64,000 nt of DNA from Hawksworthiomyces lignivorus (GCA_002917075.1 NTMA01000023.1:62001-126000), one strand, 5' to 3'; shown: positions 11,390 through 22,754, counted from the first letter of the stretch. Notes: generated by a model not told the origin, from the letters alone. Translations and numbers: made by a program.

Positions 11390-12184
11390 ATGACGGGCCA
11401 TGCCGGAAAGCGCGTTCTTGTCACAGGCGGCGGCCTGGGTATCGGCTGCAAAGCCGTAGAGTACCTGCTTGACCAGCATATGGCTTTCGTGACAGTCATA
11501 ACGTTGCAAATTGGTGTCGAATTCGAGGCACTGCAGGCCAAATTTAGCGACCGCTTGTTCCTGCAGATCGGGGATGTGACCTCAGAGGCTGACGTCAAAG
11601 CAGTCGTGGACCTGGCCATCAGGCATGGTGGTGGCATAGACGCGGTCATCTGCTCGGCTGGCATCGAACCTCCAGCCAAGAAGATTTCCGACATGTCCTA
11701 CAGCGACATCTTTCTGAAGACCATGCAAGTCAACCTATGCGGCGTGTTCTTGTCGGTGCAGGCCAGCATCCCGCACCTGCGAGAAACGGCTGGCAAGATC
11801 ATAGTTCTGACTTCTACTGCCGACAATGCCGTCTACATGGGCCGCGCAGCCTACGGCGTCAGCAAAGCTGCCGTGACGCGGCTTATCCGCAGCCTGGTGT
11901 GGGAGGAACAAGAGAACGGCGGAAAGCTGGAGGTCTTTGGCGTCTACCCTGGTCTGACCAAGACGCCAATGTCGGAGGGCCTACTATCTGGCAAGTATGA
12001 CAATGTGATGCTGCCACAAGAGGCACAGCGTTACCGTGAGTGGGCGGCCACAGGCTGCGTAGAACCGCCCGATTACTGCGCGGATGCGGTGGCACAGCTG
12101 GCGGTGGGTGCGGCGCCGGGCCTGAAGGGCGAGATTGCTAGCTACAGTGTACATGTACCATCAACAAAAAAAGGGAAGTGGTAG
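11390..12184 (+). CDS. Short-chain dehydrogenase/reductase (SDR 1)
   Basis: Single-exon, 264-residue classical SDR using NAD(P)(H) to interconvert an alcohol and a carbonyl. ATG at 11390. Rossmann glycine motif TGGGLGIG at residues about 12-19, CSAG in place of NNAG at about 89-92, VNLCGVF helix, catalytic Ser in LTSTADN, and catalytic Tyr/Lys in YGVSK. The post-catalytic PG is in YPGLTKTPM. Length is normal for the family. It is divergent from the aminotransferase and ends 41 bp before the convergent end of the regulator at 12226, so the three genes are tightly packed. It could reduce the aldehyde made by the aminotransferase or oxidise a P450 product (inference). Confidence 0.9.
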   Translation: MTGHAGKRVLVTGGGLGIGCKAVEYLLDQHMAFVTVITLQIGVEFEALQAKFSDRLFLQIGDVTSEADVKAVVDLAIRHGGGIDAVICSAGIEPPAKKISDMSYSDIFLKTMQVNLCGVFLSVQASIPHLRETAGKIIVLTSTADNAVYMGRAAYGVSKAAVTRLIRSLVWEEQENGGKLEVFGVYPGLTKTPMSEGLLSGKYDNVMLPQEAQRYREWAATGCVEPPDYCADAVAQLAVGAAPGLKGEIASYSVHVPSTKKGKW

Positions 12185-12225
12185 GCAGGAAATGACAAAT
12201 TAGTTCACTAGTCTCTATTAGAGAA

Positions 12226-14254
12226 TCATGGTAAAATCAAATTGGCGAATACCGCATTACTGGGGGCTGGCGTGTCGCCGGTGGAATCCAGTGGAAGCCT
12301 AGATTCGGGCCCGTCCTCGTAAACACTGGCAAAAATGTCACCATCTAGAAACCCAACCTGGCCGTCCAAGCTCCAGTCAATGTCGTTGAAATCAAAAGCA
12401 ATGGGCTCTGCTGGGCCACGGTGCACGCCAATGCCGGCGATAGGAAAGAGATGCTCGGCGATGCGCGTCGTAGTAAGCTCATCGTCGAGGCTGGCGGGTG
12501 CAGTGCCAGTCATAGCGGTCATCTCCAGGCGCGAAATCACGGGAACGGCCAGCTCCCCGACGATGTCGGCGCAGCGCTCTAGCGCCGGCCAGAACTTAGC
12601 TACGCGCCGCAGCAGAGGTGGGTACTCACGGATGCATTTGCTGATGTCATCGCATCTGCCGAGGTCGACAAGCCAGTCGGCGCAAGTCCAGGCGGTGTCC
12701 AGTAAGTACATCGCCGCTTCGAAGAGAATGTGCCCGCCATGCCAAGGATAAAACAACCGGCCGTGTTGGCGTTGCTGGCTGTAATCCAAAACGAGAGCGC
12801 GGGCACTTTCGATGCACAAGAGCCTTGAAGCACGGGAAGGCTGGCGCACGCGGGGAGTCGGCCGGTGGATGCGTCCGCGGAGGTAGTTGTACTGTACGTG
12901 ACGAAACTCGAGATGCTTCTCGGCGGCGAACTCGAAAGACTTGTGATACCAACTGTCAAGGCGGCGCATGATGTCGGCCGTCCACTCCTCGAACAGGTCA
13001 ATGGGGCTGTCTAGGTATAGCACACGGAGGCTTTCCATCTCCATCTTCCGAAACTGGAGCATATGCAGGGCTGAGGCCTTCTTCGGGGGACCATCTATGC
13101 TGCCCTTTTGGATGGAGTGATCCGACAGGCTAGACGGCAGCTGGGCATCTATGCTCTCAAAAACCAACACCGGAGGGATTCTCAGGTGCGAGCTGATGGC
13201 CCTGGGAATTATTTAGCACGATGATAGAGTCTCATATCGAAATGGAAATAAAAAAAAGAAGGGAGAAATAGAAAACCTACCACTCCATTCCACAGGTTGC
13301 CCAGAAGAGTCTCCTTCGTGAGTCTAGCTCAGCCGGTGTCATAACAGTACCCGGACAGATATCTCGGTGGTAGCCGAGCTGCGTACATAAATGCACGGCC
13401 TCACCAATGCAGTACCAGACGTCGACGGCGGCCGGGTTGGTGAAGCCGAAGTGTGCCATGAGTAGTGCATACTGCAGCTGCTGCACTTCCGTCTGCACGA
13501 GGTCGGGGAGCTCGAGCTGGGCTTTTGCGGCAGTCCAAAAGCCAGCGGAAGCACTCAGCGCGCTCTCTTCGTGGCGCCACAGTAGCGTGTTTGCGCTAAT
13601 GGCCATTACTATGGAAGCGGCAAAGGTGTCGAAAGGCAGTGCCTCGTCATCCATGCAGCGCTGAAAGGAGGCCAGCAGCTCGATCTCAGAGATGCAAGGG
13701 TACTGCGGCAGGTGCGTCTCTGTGTAGTTTTTGAGCATCATCTCGGCAGCGACGGGCGGGACGTCGCGCACTGAGATGGCTTTTGCGGACAGCGTAGTTG
13801 TCAGCTGCTTCTGGTCCTGAATAGACAGCGGCGGTGGGCTCGGATGCAGCTGGAAAGCTGCGCGCACAGCCGACTGCATGAGTGCGTCGCTGTTGCTGGC
13901 AGGCACGACAACGTCGGCGACGGCGGAGGACAGAGCTCGCTTGTAGACGGCCAGCCGTTCCGAGGGCGAGTCGGGCAGCAGAGACCCCGCAGCAGCGCGC
14001 GTGGTCTGTCCCGCTTCCTCGTATGCTCGTAGCTGCATCTCCAGTGCGGTAACCTCTTCCTCGAGGTGCACTACCAGCGAGCGCGGCACGTCCTGCATGT
14101 TCATGTCGTACGCCATGCACGGGACGCCGGCTCGGACACACACCTGGCATGCTGGCAGCGCCGCATCGCAGCGTATCTTACGCTTACGGCATCGTGAACA
14201 TGCTTTGCGGTGGATAGGACGCGCCCGCAGCGTTTTAGGAGGAGTTGACTGCAT
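12226..14254 (-). CDS. Zn2Cys6 transcription factor, candidate cluster regulator A
   Basis: Nuclear regulator in two exons. The start is the ATG at 14254; the frame is open further upstream but only from a GTG. The zinc cluster is at residues about 19-46 with spacing CX2CX6CX6CX2CX6C (ACSRCRKRKIRCD, PACQVCVRAGVPC) followed by an acidic helix (LEEEVTALEMQL) that may dimerise. The Fungal_trans region lies at about 13280-13720 (YPCISEIELL, HLCTQLGYHRD, SRRRLFWATCGMEW) and the protein continues in the second exon after a roughly 100-bp intron (about 13181-13281). The frame joins cleanly as MEW then AISSHLRIPP. It is divergent from regulator B (14664), and this pair sits in the middle of the cluster, a common layout for pathway-specific regulators. 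Confidence 0.88.
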
Positions 14255-14663
14255 TGGACAGATAGATGGGAATCGAGGATATTCCTTGCTGCGTCTCTCC
14301 ACGACGTCTTAGCTAGTAACTAGTAAACAATTGTCGGACGTGTAATCAAGATCCAAGTGAAAATATACGATTTAAGTCTCATTCAATATGATGGGAAAGC
14401 TGGTAGCGTGTTCCTTGTCGTGGGGAAGAACTTTTGACGAATTCTCGTCATTGACAGTGTTGCTTTGCAGTGAACGCTCGTTGATTCATGTCCTCCTGGT
14501 GCTGTAAAATGCCCCGGCGAAATTAGCGCCCTAGGGTGGTGCTGAGTCAGTGCGGTCCGTGGAATGTTCCGGCGTCCTCCCCTACTAGCAGCCCTTATAA
14601 TATGCGCTAAAGGACCGTTTTTTCGGGTATCGTCGCGATGTTGTCCTCCTGCCATATTTCGTC
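14255..14663. promoter_or_regulatory. Divergent promoter between the two cluster regulators
   Basis: 409 bp. It holds an everted pair CCG-TTTTTT-CGG at 14615-14626 and CGG-T-CCG near 14551, plausible zinc-cluster binding sites and possible auto-regulation points (inference). A TATA-like TTATAATAT lies near 14595. Confidence 0.4.
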
Positions 14664-16429
14664 ATGGAAACACCCGCGATCTCTTTGCCCACCTGCAAGC
14701 GGTGCCAGAGGCGAAAGAAGAAGGTAGGACACAACTGTGCGACACATGTGGGATATGGCTAACCCTGCCACAGTGTGACAATCGTCTTCCTAACTGCAGC
14801 ACCTGCCAGGATAGTGGGCTTAACTGTGTGTTTTATGATACCGCCTCTGGACGAGAGGTGCCGCGGCGCTACGTATATGCGCTTGATGCACGCGTCCGCG
14901 AATTAAAAGAACGCCTAGCAGCAATTGATGGCCGCGGTGTCGGTGGAATCAGCGAAGACTACCACGACAGAACTCTAGCGGGTGAATCGCCGCTGTTGCC
15001 GTGTGGCGGGTCAAGTGCGGTTGTCCAAGCAGATGCCTGCGACTACTCTCTGGTGACAGTGTCGGACACGGGGGCCGTTTTCGTGGGACGGGAAATTGCA
15101 CAGATTGCATCAGCTGCCGCCCTCTCTCGCGTAGAGGAGGTAGGTGTGCAGCTTGAAACCGAGCCTGACCTTGTGGAGCGCATTCCCGTGCCTGAGTTGC
15201 AGGCCAGCCTACGTGATCAGGCAGACAACGGCTCAGTTGACCACAACACGGTGCGCCATCTAGTGGAAGACTATTTTTTGCCGGTTATCAACGAGCAGTG
15301 GCCGGTTATAGAACCATCGCAACTCCTGCTAGATATGCAGATCCGGCGGCTGCCTGTGGCGCGGCGCCTCTTTGTATGCCTGGCCGCCGCCATAGCCGCC
15401 GCCCACCAAAGCCGCGAATTCCCCGAGATGTACACCGTTGCCATGCATCTGCGACACTGGGCGGGCGAGCTTGCTGACGCCATTTTCTTGAAGCAGGATG
15501 GGGACACTTTCCAGGCGCTCCTGCTGCTTATCATGTACGAACTAGTAGATCCGCGCCGCAAAATGGCCTGGTACTGGCTGAGCCTGGCTTGCCGTATGTG
15601 TGTGCAGTCAAGCCTGCACCGGTCGCTGTTCATTGAGGAATCCGCCTGGGTTGGAGGACACCAAGACCCCAGCAGCGGTAGCGACCTCTCCGAGTACCCA
15701 TACAGCTGGATGAAGCGGCTCTTTTACATTCTGTACCAATGGGAGTGCAGTGTCAGCGGTGCACTGGGCCGTCCGACCTTGCTACCTGATGAGCTGATCG
15801 AGCCACTGCCTGATTGTACGGATGAACAGACAGGGTTAGAGGCATCTTTTCACGCGGCCTACTTGCAGTCCAAGCTGAGGCGATTGCTACTGATCAAGGA
15901 TAGCGTAGACAGCAACAGCAGCAGAAGCAGGAGCAGCAGCAGTAGCGGCGGCGGCGGTGGCAGCAGCAGTGGCAATAACCTATGCCCGGTGACTCCGGCC
16001 ATACAGCAGTTTGTAGCCGAACATCTCAGCAACTCTCGCCTACACAACAAGGCTTGGCTCGATTTGCACGTCGTCACGCGCCACCGTTGTGACATCTGCA
16101 TGCCATACCAGGCCGATTGGTTCAGCAACACAAATGCGGCCATCCATAATGCCGCAGTCTCCCTTCTAGAGACCGAGTATGCACAGTACCGGCAGCGGCG
16201 CGTGTTGTCTATTTGGCTGTCTGCACCTTACGTGTTTGCTGCAGGCAGCATTCTCGCCGCCGACGCCCTGCGAAAGCCGGCTGCACCGCGCGAGCAGCCA
16301 CTACCCTTGCATCAGCTGGTAGCCTGCTCGAGCCTACTGTCTGCGTACAGTGAATCATACCCGCAGGCCAAGGTATACAGGGAGATATACGACTCCCTTC
16401 TACAGCATATATTAGCGTTGGAGAAGTGA
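14664..16429 (+). CDS. Zn2Cys6 transcription factor, candidate cluster regulator B
   Basis: Nuclear regulator of about 571 residues. The ATG at 14664 gives METPAISLPTCKRCQRRKKK, then a 50-bp intron (14724-14773, GTAGG to CCACAG) splits the zinc cluster, which resumes as CDNRLPNCSTC. The joined spacing is CX2CX6CX6CX2CX6C. An unspliced reading gives a longer but meaningless N-terminus. A short coiled-coil-like segment follows (VRELKERLAAI). The Fungal_trans domain is at about 15240-15760 (VRHLVEDYFLPVINEQWP, SLACRMCVQSSLHR, RRLFYILYQWECSVSGALGRP; one helix includes DPRRKMAWYWL). A Ser/Gly microsatellite tract (about 15909-15975) interrupts the C-terminal half. Divergent from regulator A. Confidence 0.88.
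15909..15975 (+). repeat. Coding AGC/GGC microsatellite in regulator B
   Basis: About 65 bp rich in AGC, AGCAGC and GGC triplets encoding a Ser/Gly-rich linker. Length polymorphism here would not shift the frame. Confidence 0.7.
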
Positions 16430-17275
16430 CTCACGTGGTCAAGGAATAAGTTCGACGACGCCTAGAATAGCCAGACACCGTGATAGGGGCATATCTTGGG
16501 ATTACTGGAATAGGAAACGGTCATCGGTATTACCATCTCGGCGCTTGCAATCCAAGCAACTTCGCGTGCCTCTTCAGACTTTACGGTGCTTTACTGAGTT
16601 CCCCAAATCCAGCGTCAACGCCGCCACGCCTAGCATCGACCTCGGCGGGCTCGAGATCATCTATGGAAAGGCGTGCAAGACTATAGATAATGATCATCTA
16701 GGAAATAAAAGAAGCCGGATAAGTTTGCGCTCGGTTCAACGGCGAATGACTGAAATAGTTGCGAAATGTTCATTTCTCCTCGGCTTGTCATTCCGCCGAG
16801 GCTCAGAGCAAGAAGCTTTTCCTCGCCACAACCTCACGGCCCGAGTACTCCACGTTATCAGCCTTCGGGAAGATTATTACAGTTGGCTTATTATTACGTA
16901 TTAGGGATCGCAACCTAGCCGGGTTACAGTTTCAGTGGGAGCAAATGAAAGCCAGAGGCAAAAGATTTATAATGATTAAAATTGAGCATATTGTATCCTC
17001 AGATTTTCCAAAAGAGTATACGGAGACATCCTACTTAACTCTACAATCATAATATCGGGAATCAATAGCCTAGAACACTAGCGTCAGACACAAGAACAGA
17101 TTGGTGCAGACAACAGGAGGGTGCACCCCGGTCACACAATGCACAGTTATGATCGAATCTTGCATATATAATAGAAAAAATCTCTTATCTGTGTGCCCAT
17201 CGACACATAACTCGGAACGGCGGCCAAAACATCACTTTCTCGCTGTAGCCTGTAAATGTGACTATCTAGCTAATT
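16430..17275. other. Spacer between convergent ends of regulator B and the Ntn hydrolase
   Basis: 846 bp with scattered short open frames but nothing recognisable. It holds the 3' UTRs of both neighbours. Confidence 0.5.
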
Positions 17276-18337
17276 TTAAAAAGTGATTGTCCTCACAGGT
17301 GGCCTTTCGCTTGGCCGACCGAGTGACACGTACATGGTCATGTTGGTGACGTCTGTGATGATGGTAGCTAGCGTGACCATGCGCTCCATGCCGATGGCTC
17401 CGGGCGGGCGCATACGGCAGATGGCAGCCGGCAGACCCTGCTCGTCGGATAGCCACGAGCGGATGTTGTCGACAGTTCCTGGGTTGCCAGCCGACAGCTC
17501 CTGGATGCGGGCCAGACGCGAGTATGAGTTAGACGAGGGGTGATCCTTGAGACTAGTGAAGACAGTCGGGTCGACGAGGTGATTGCTGTGGGTGACAGTT
17601 CCCGTGCCCTCTTTGGCGAATATTGGATGGTTGCCCTTGGGTGTGCACTCGATCGTTGCAAAGCTGCCTTTCTTGTCGCCAACCACAAAGTTGACGCAGG
17701 AGGCCAGCCCAAATGTATCCAGAGCATGCTTGGCCTCATCAAACGACGCGCACTCCAATGCTTTGCGCATAGCGACATGCACGGGCAGTTTTTGCTTGTC
17801 CACAGTGCCACACTTTATGGCATTCATGCACACTGCCAAGCCGGCCGTGTTCAGCCCGAATTTGCCCACGATGCCAGCCTCGGCCAGCATTTGGATGCGC
17901 GGCTTACCTTGAGGCGGACGAATATCTAGAAAAACGGTGGTGTCGGCCGCTTCTTCGACCCAGTCCCAGTTCTGGGCCACGATGACAGACTTGTCGCCGT
18001 CTGCTTTGGCGATAGAAGTGCAGCCGTCAGAGTAGTGGGTCAGGGCGATCTCGCTACGGACGTTCAGCGTCAGGATGTCGTCCACGGTGAGCTCGGCGCC
18101 CTTCGCGATGCCCTCCATCTCCTCATATAGGTGCGGCGTCAGCTTCTGCACCGCAGACTTGTACGTCAGCGCACGCCGACGTGCCTCGGCCCAGTCAATG
18201 TGCGCCGTCTCGCCGTACAGCGTGGTGTATAGCGCAATCGAGCGCTCGATGCGCGCTTTGGCGCGTTTGCCATGGGCGACGCCAATGTCAAAGTGTGAGC
18301 CCTCGCAGACAATAATAGGGATGCCATTCCACTCCAT
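17276..18337 (-). CDS. Isopenicillin N acyltransferase-like Ntn hydrolase
   Basis: 353-residue single-exon member of the acyl-CoA:6-APA acyltransferase (penDE/aatA) family, enzymes that self-cleave before a Cys and then transfer or remove acyl groups on amides. Start is the ATG at 18337 (MEWNGIPIIVCEGSHFDIG); only a TTG lies further upstream. Family marks: GSHFDIGVAHG (residues about 13-23), YEEMEGIAKGAEL (about 71-83), LNVRSEIA, then DGCTS with the nucleophile Cys at about residue 106, QNWDW, GKFGLNTAGLAVCMNA, AMRKALE and a C-terminal SLGRPSE. Length and order match PenDE (about 357), but it ends in RTITF, so there is no PTS1 peroxisomal signal of the ARL type. No NRPS for penicillin lies near, so I infer amide acyl transfer or hydrolysis in this cluster rather than beta-lactam synthesis. 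A CGG-N6-CCG site lies 185 bp upstream. Confidence 0.88.
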   Translation of the reverse strand: MEWNGIPIIVCEGSHFDIGVAHGKRAKARIERSIALYTTLYGETAHIDWAEARRRALTYKSAVQKLTPHLYEEMEGIAKGAELTVDDILTLNVRSEIALTHYSDGCTSIAKADGDKSVIVAQNWDWVEEAADTTVFLDIRPPQGKPRIQMLAEAGIVGKFGLNTAGLAVCMNAIKCGTVDKQKLPVHVAMRKALECASFDEAKHALDTFGLASCVNFVVGDKKGSFATIECTPKGNHPIFAKEGTGTVTHSNHLVDPTVFTSLKDHPSSNSYSRLARIQELSAGNPGTVDNIRSWLSDEQGLPAAICRMRPPGAIGMERMVTLATIITDVTNMTMYVSLGRPSERPPVRTITF

Positions 18338-18521
18338 GTCTGCGATCAATCAGGAGATTTGTCACTGCTGAGAACAGAATGGGGAGGGAGAGAAAACGGT
18401 TACACCCATTGTATTAGTTACAGAATAAGCTATATGACTTCTCAGTAGCAACTATGCTTGCTTCACAATGCCCTCATTTTCCCCAATTACGGACATTTGC
18501 GCCATCAAGTTGTCCCGATAA

Positions 18522-18533
18522 CGGTATTTTCCG
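18522..18533. promoter_or_regulatory. CGG-N6-CCG site upstream of the Ntn hydrolase
   Basis: CGGTATTTTCCG, embedded in the longer palindrome AACGG-N6-CCGTT, 185 bp upstream of the 18337 start. This is the spacing used by Ppr1-type zinc-cluster dimers (established for that family). Binding here is inferred. Confidence 0.45.
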
Positions 18534-19202
18534 TTACAAAGGTGTGGCGAACACAAAACACGAACCGACGCTGCTAGCGGTCACTTAGTGGTCTTCTCCA
18601 CCTGGGAATAAAAGACGATGCTGATGAGCGGGTCGCGTTAGCACGGTGTCAGGAAAACTGTTAGGAGGTAAATGAGGTGAAAGAATTACATATGATTGAT
18701 AATTAAGTATGGCTGTTAATACCGAAACTTGGGCCTGGTTTTGTACGGCGAATGTTTATTATACGAGTACAGAGTACATACTTGGAAAGATATCAACGAT
18801 AAGAAGTAAACACCCATAAACTACCCATAATTAAAAAAAAAAAATTAAAAAAAAGAAAAAAAAAAGGAAAAGAAAAAGTGGCTGCGACGGTCTATTTACA
18901 GTCAAATTCTGCTTGATTAAGCACTTTATTAGCAGCTATACGTCAATTGTGTGTATATGTGACATTTGAATCATTTTGTAGGAGTGCAGTTGATGAACAT
19001 GCACGGGTATGAAAGTTGTAGCTTGATTTGACATCCAATCCTATGGAGGCATAACACTTTTCCTGGTGATGATTTAATGATACAATGAATGAGTTTATTA
19101 GTGTAAATATGCCAGCACCAAACATATATTGCAAGGTTTTGACAAAAAACGAAAGCATATTGTCTTCTGTCCCTTGGATTGTGCAATCGTCGTCGCAGCC
19201 AT
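18534..19202. other. Spacer with a long A-rich tract
   Basis: About 670 bp between the Ntn hydrolase promoter and the 3' end of the second P450. An almost pure A tract with a few T and G occupies about 18831-18880. Small open frames here are not recognisable. Confidence 0.5.
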
Positions 19203-20999
19203 TCACGAAGCCACCGTCATCTGTTCGCGGGACGTCGCAAAACAGCGCTCCATGACGCTGTTGTCAGAAAAGCGCGATTCTAAGCATACTGCATATTCTT
19301 TAGTCTTGCAGGTTTGAAGTGTCGTGTCGCGGTTGTAGTTGACATAGTGAGTGTCGAGTAACGCGCCGTTTGCCGCTGGCTTTATGTGGAACTGTAGGAT
19401 CAGTCGCGCAAACGTGGTGTACAATAGCCTGTTAGAGATGGCAATGGCTGGACAGGCGCGTGAGCCGGCGCCGAAAGAGTAGTGGTAAGGAGGAGGTGGC
19501 GGCGGTACGGCATTCTTCTCGCCAACTAGCCATCGCTCGGGCCTGAACACATCGGCGTCGTCGCCATAGAACGATTTGTCTTAATCCGTTAGTGCGCTGC
19601 AGTCTGTTATCTATTCGATGTGGGGTAAAGCTCACCATGGTTGATAGCCTGTGCATTTTGGATTACAGTGACGCCCTTAGGGATAACAACGCCCTCCCAA
19701 ACAAACTCCTTTTCAGTCTGGCGCTGCGGCAGAAACTGGATGGCAGCAAAGTAGCGTAGCATCTCACGTACTATCGCCACCACGTACTCGCTTTTCTCCT
19801 CGGAGACCACCATCTTCCACGCTTTCTCAACGCTGCCGTAGGTGCTTAGAAGATCGGCAAAAGCCCGCTCCTGCACCCTTTGGCCTCCGAGTGACGCTAG
19901 GTAGCCCAAACCAGCCGACGATGTTGTAGCCACCGTCTCAAAGCCACCCGATACTAATGACACATTGATAGACCGCAGATCATCCATCGTTAGCTTCCCA
20001 TCCTTTTGCGTCAGCAAAGCCTCCGTGATACATGGCAAAGCCTTGCCACCTTTGACAGCTGACTCCGTCATCTGGAAGAGCTTTTCTAGCCATTCGTCCC
20101 GTTGCTTGCGAATGCTAGCCGCCAGTGGTGTGCGTTTGCTGCCGGGTAAGTAGCGCAGGTATGGAACAAAGTCTTGCAAGTTGCGAGCAGTGGAGCGGAA
20201 GCTGGAGCACAGATTCAGTAAATGTCTTGTTTGATGGGAAGCTGCCAAACACTCACGTTGATACGGTTTCCGTAATGTCCAGCATTTTTAATAACATCGG
20301 GTCAGTTACGCTGTTGAAGCGGGTACCATAGCAAATAGTCATTGCCAAGTTGAAAGCAAGCCGTTTGCAGTACACTAGCGGCACAACTTCCTGGGTACCG
20401 CTAGCCGAGCCTTCGAATAAATCGTGCACGAACGCAAACGACTCGGCATCCAGCATTGCCTCCGACCGCTGAATTGCTGGCCGTGTCAGATATGTAGAGA
20501 CTGCCGTTCGGCGTTTCTTGGTGGCTTGAACGTGTTAACTTGCGTCTACTGACAATCTGGACGGCGGTCACTCACTTTCGTTCCACGGAGAGGTACCAAT
20601 TGTTGGTCCTTGCGTAGTGCTCAGCACACTATGAAAAGTCCAGAAGGTTGGCCGGCCGATGGTGGCCGTGGCGTTCTTGACGATGAACGCCTGAGCTGCT
20701 TCAAACGTGTTGAGCACAATTACGCGCTCGACGCCGAATTTGGCCTGAATTACGGGCCACTTATTCTCTACCGCCCATTGCTCGAATTTTGATGGATGGT
20801 CACCGCCCAGCACCCTCAAGTGGCCATAAAAAGGCACTGCACCAGGTGGTTCCGGAATGCCCCGAATATGAGGGATGTTGGTTGAGAATGCTTGCTTGTA
20901 GAGGAACACTAGAATGGCAGCTAGAGTAACGCACAGCAGCAGGTAGAAGCATTTGCTAAGAAGCAAGGCCAACGGCATAGTTTCAATTAGGAGACCCAT
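19203..20999 (-). CDS. Cytochrome P450, CYP504-like (second copy)
   Basis: Membrane-anchored P450 related to phenylacetate hydroxylases. ATG at 20999 (MGLLIETMPLALLLSKCF) starts a transmembrane anchor, then GIPEPPGAVPFYGHL. Exon 1 ends near 20575 in GTSPWNES. The next exons are about 20260-20520, 19607-20248 and 19203-19570. The CYP504-type block RPTFWTFHSVLSTTQG is clear, as are GGFETVATTSSAG (I-helix), VREMLRYF (ExxR), MFRPERW and the haem loop FGAGSRACPA with the ligand Cys. AIAISNRLLYTTFARL after it parallels the first P450 (LSISNHVLYG). It appears intact, shares a divergent promoter with SDR 2, and carries a CGG-N6-CCG site about 290 bp upstream. Together the two P450s suggest two ring or side-chain hydroxylations in one pathway. 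Confidence 0.9.
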
Positions 21000-21501
21000 A
21001 TTGATGCTCTCTAAGATATAGAAAAAGAAGAAGTATGTAAGTGAGCAAGTCTATAAACCAATAACAAAAACTGGTGAACCTTATTGCGATGAAACGGTCT
21101 TGTATGAAGAAAGTTTCGCATGATATCGGACAAATGATTTTGCATCATTTCTGGTGCAGTCACCCCCCAAACAGTTAAAGTCGTAATATCTCGGTAATTG
21201 TCTAGACTATGGCCTATTAACATCTCTGACACTAGAGACCGTCTCGACTGTCATCATTCTGGAATTTCCCTACGGCGGGACATGTGTTTGCGGACTCTTC
21301 CGCTGGCCGCTTAGCAGCCCACAAAAGGTCCCACTCATCGTACACCACGGGAAGAGGGAGCTACCACTGCGCTGAGGAATTCCGGATGGATGAAATCTAT
21401 TGATACAGAGGGGAGATGTGTACTATTGTCTGCAAAACTCACGACCGCATCTCATCTCACACATTCTACGGCGTCTTCAAGTCATCTCACTTATTATTAC
21501 G
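21000..21501. promoter_or_regulatory. Divergent promoter of P450-2 and SDR 2
   Basis: 502 bp between genes transcribed apart. It contains the CGG-N6-CCG site at 21291-21302 and further CGG half-sites. No gene seen. Confidence 0.45.
21291..21302. promoter_or_regulatory. CGG-N6-CCG site between P450-2 and SDR 2
   Basis: CGGACTCTTCCG, 200 bp upstream of SDR 2 and 292 bp upstream of P450-2, so it could serve both. The spacer shares the NNTYTT pattern with the other two sites. Confidence 0.45.
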
Positions 21502-22599
21502 ATGGCGGATCTCGTGGCCAACAAGATGTTCTCCATGGAAGGCCGCATCACCGTAATTACTGGCGGAGGTGAGTCAAGGGGAGAATTGCGCATCCTGGTC
21601 AGATTTTCTAATACGGCTGGCAGGCAGCGGCCTTGGCAGGAACATTGCTCGCGGTTTCATTGTCAACGATGCCGCTTCTATCTGCCTCGTTGATGTAGTA
21701 CCTGAGCGTCTCGCCGCCGTCAAGACCGAGCTGCAGCAACTAGCTAGCTCTTTGAATAAGACATGCACAATTCAAACGTAAGAAAGCCCTATTCAGTGTC
21801 GTAGCTCTATCATACTGAGAGGAAATAGCGTCGAGGCAGACCTCTCAGTAGAGAGCGGCCTGCAGACGGCCGTGACCGAAATTCGGGCCACGCATACCAA
21901 GCAGATCGACAGCTTAGTCTTATGTGCCGGTATTCGCAAAATGCCTAAAAAGACATACAAGCTGGGCGAGCCGCTGAGCAGGCTGGCCGAAGCCATGCAG
22001 TCCATGAGCTACGCAGACCTTGAAATGAGCTTCAAGGTCAACGTCTTCGCACCTTACTACGTCGTCGCCGGCCTTATCGACCTGCTGGGAGCGGCGGCTG
22101 TTACTGGCCGTGGCCGCGGCAACATTATCCTTTTTAGCTCAGTTGCTGCGCAGCATTTTGGGTAGGCAGTTGGCATATCCCCGATATGCAACAACACTCA
22201 GCAGCTTACACCAAGCAGGCAGTTCTCTCCCGCGTATCAGCCGTCTAAGGCAGCAATCGACCACATGGTCAAGATCATGGCGGCAGAGTTTGCCGAGTTC
22301 TATAGTAAGCCACACCCATTTCTAAAGCTTCTTTAGTCTTTGGCTAATCGATAGTTCGTGTTAATGCCATCTCGCCGGGTCTGTTTCCCAGCGCCATGAA
22401 CCCGACGGACCCCAATGACCCTGAGTACAATAACATGAAATACGAGCGTGAAATGCCCGCACGTCGCGCCGGTCTTGAGCAGGAGATGGTTGGCACGGCG
22501 CTATATCTTGCAAGTGCCGCTGGTGCCTATACAGATGCCGAGAATATTCGCGTAGATGGCGGCCGGCTGCTGGTGATGTCGGGCAAGATTACGAACTAG
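21502..22599 (+). CDS. Short-chain dehydrogenase/reductase (SDR 2)
   Basis: NAD(P)-dependent oxidoreductase in about five exons. ATG at 21502; exon 1 ends at 21568 (TGGG) and exon 2 starts at 21624, so the Rossmann motif TGGGSGLGRNIA is rebuilt across a 55-bp intron in phase. Then LVDVVPERL, intron, LSVESGLQTAVTEI, LCAGIRK (the NAG equivalent), FKVNVFAPYYV and LFSSVAAQ with the catalytic Ser. Another intron follows, then YQPSKAAIDHMVK with catalytic Tyr/Lys. A last intron precedes RVNAISPGLFPSAMN and the C-terminal VDGGRLLVMSGKI. It has the rhamnolipid/gluconate-type SDR layout and is probably functional. It is divergent from P450-2 and convergent with the amidohydrolase, whose end is 156 bp away. 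Confidence 0.87.
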
Positions 22600-22754
22600 T
22601 TGGCGTATGACCGATGTGAACATAAGAAAAACTCTTTTAATTACAAACCTATTTTCTATTTCGTCAATGTGTGTGAATTTGTTATGTAATTGAAACTCAT
22701 TACCAATCTTCATGCTTAATGTGTATTTTTATTTAACTACCACATAGCAGATTC

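Noticed and set aside
14564..14780. Longer N-terminus for regulator B without an intron
   Set aside because: The unspliced reading breaks the zinc cluster; splicing 14724-14773 restores CX2CX6CX6CX2CX6C with an ATG at 14664.
15859..16143. Leu-rich minus-strand frame
   Set aside because: Antisense reading of the AGC/GGC microsatellite in regulator B.
17276..18337. Penicillin biosynthesis locus
   Set aside because: The IAT-like gene has no ACV synthetase or isopenicillin N synthase neighbour and lacks a PTS1.
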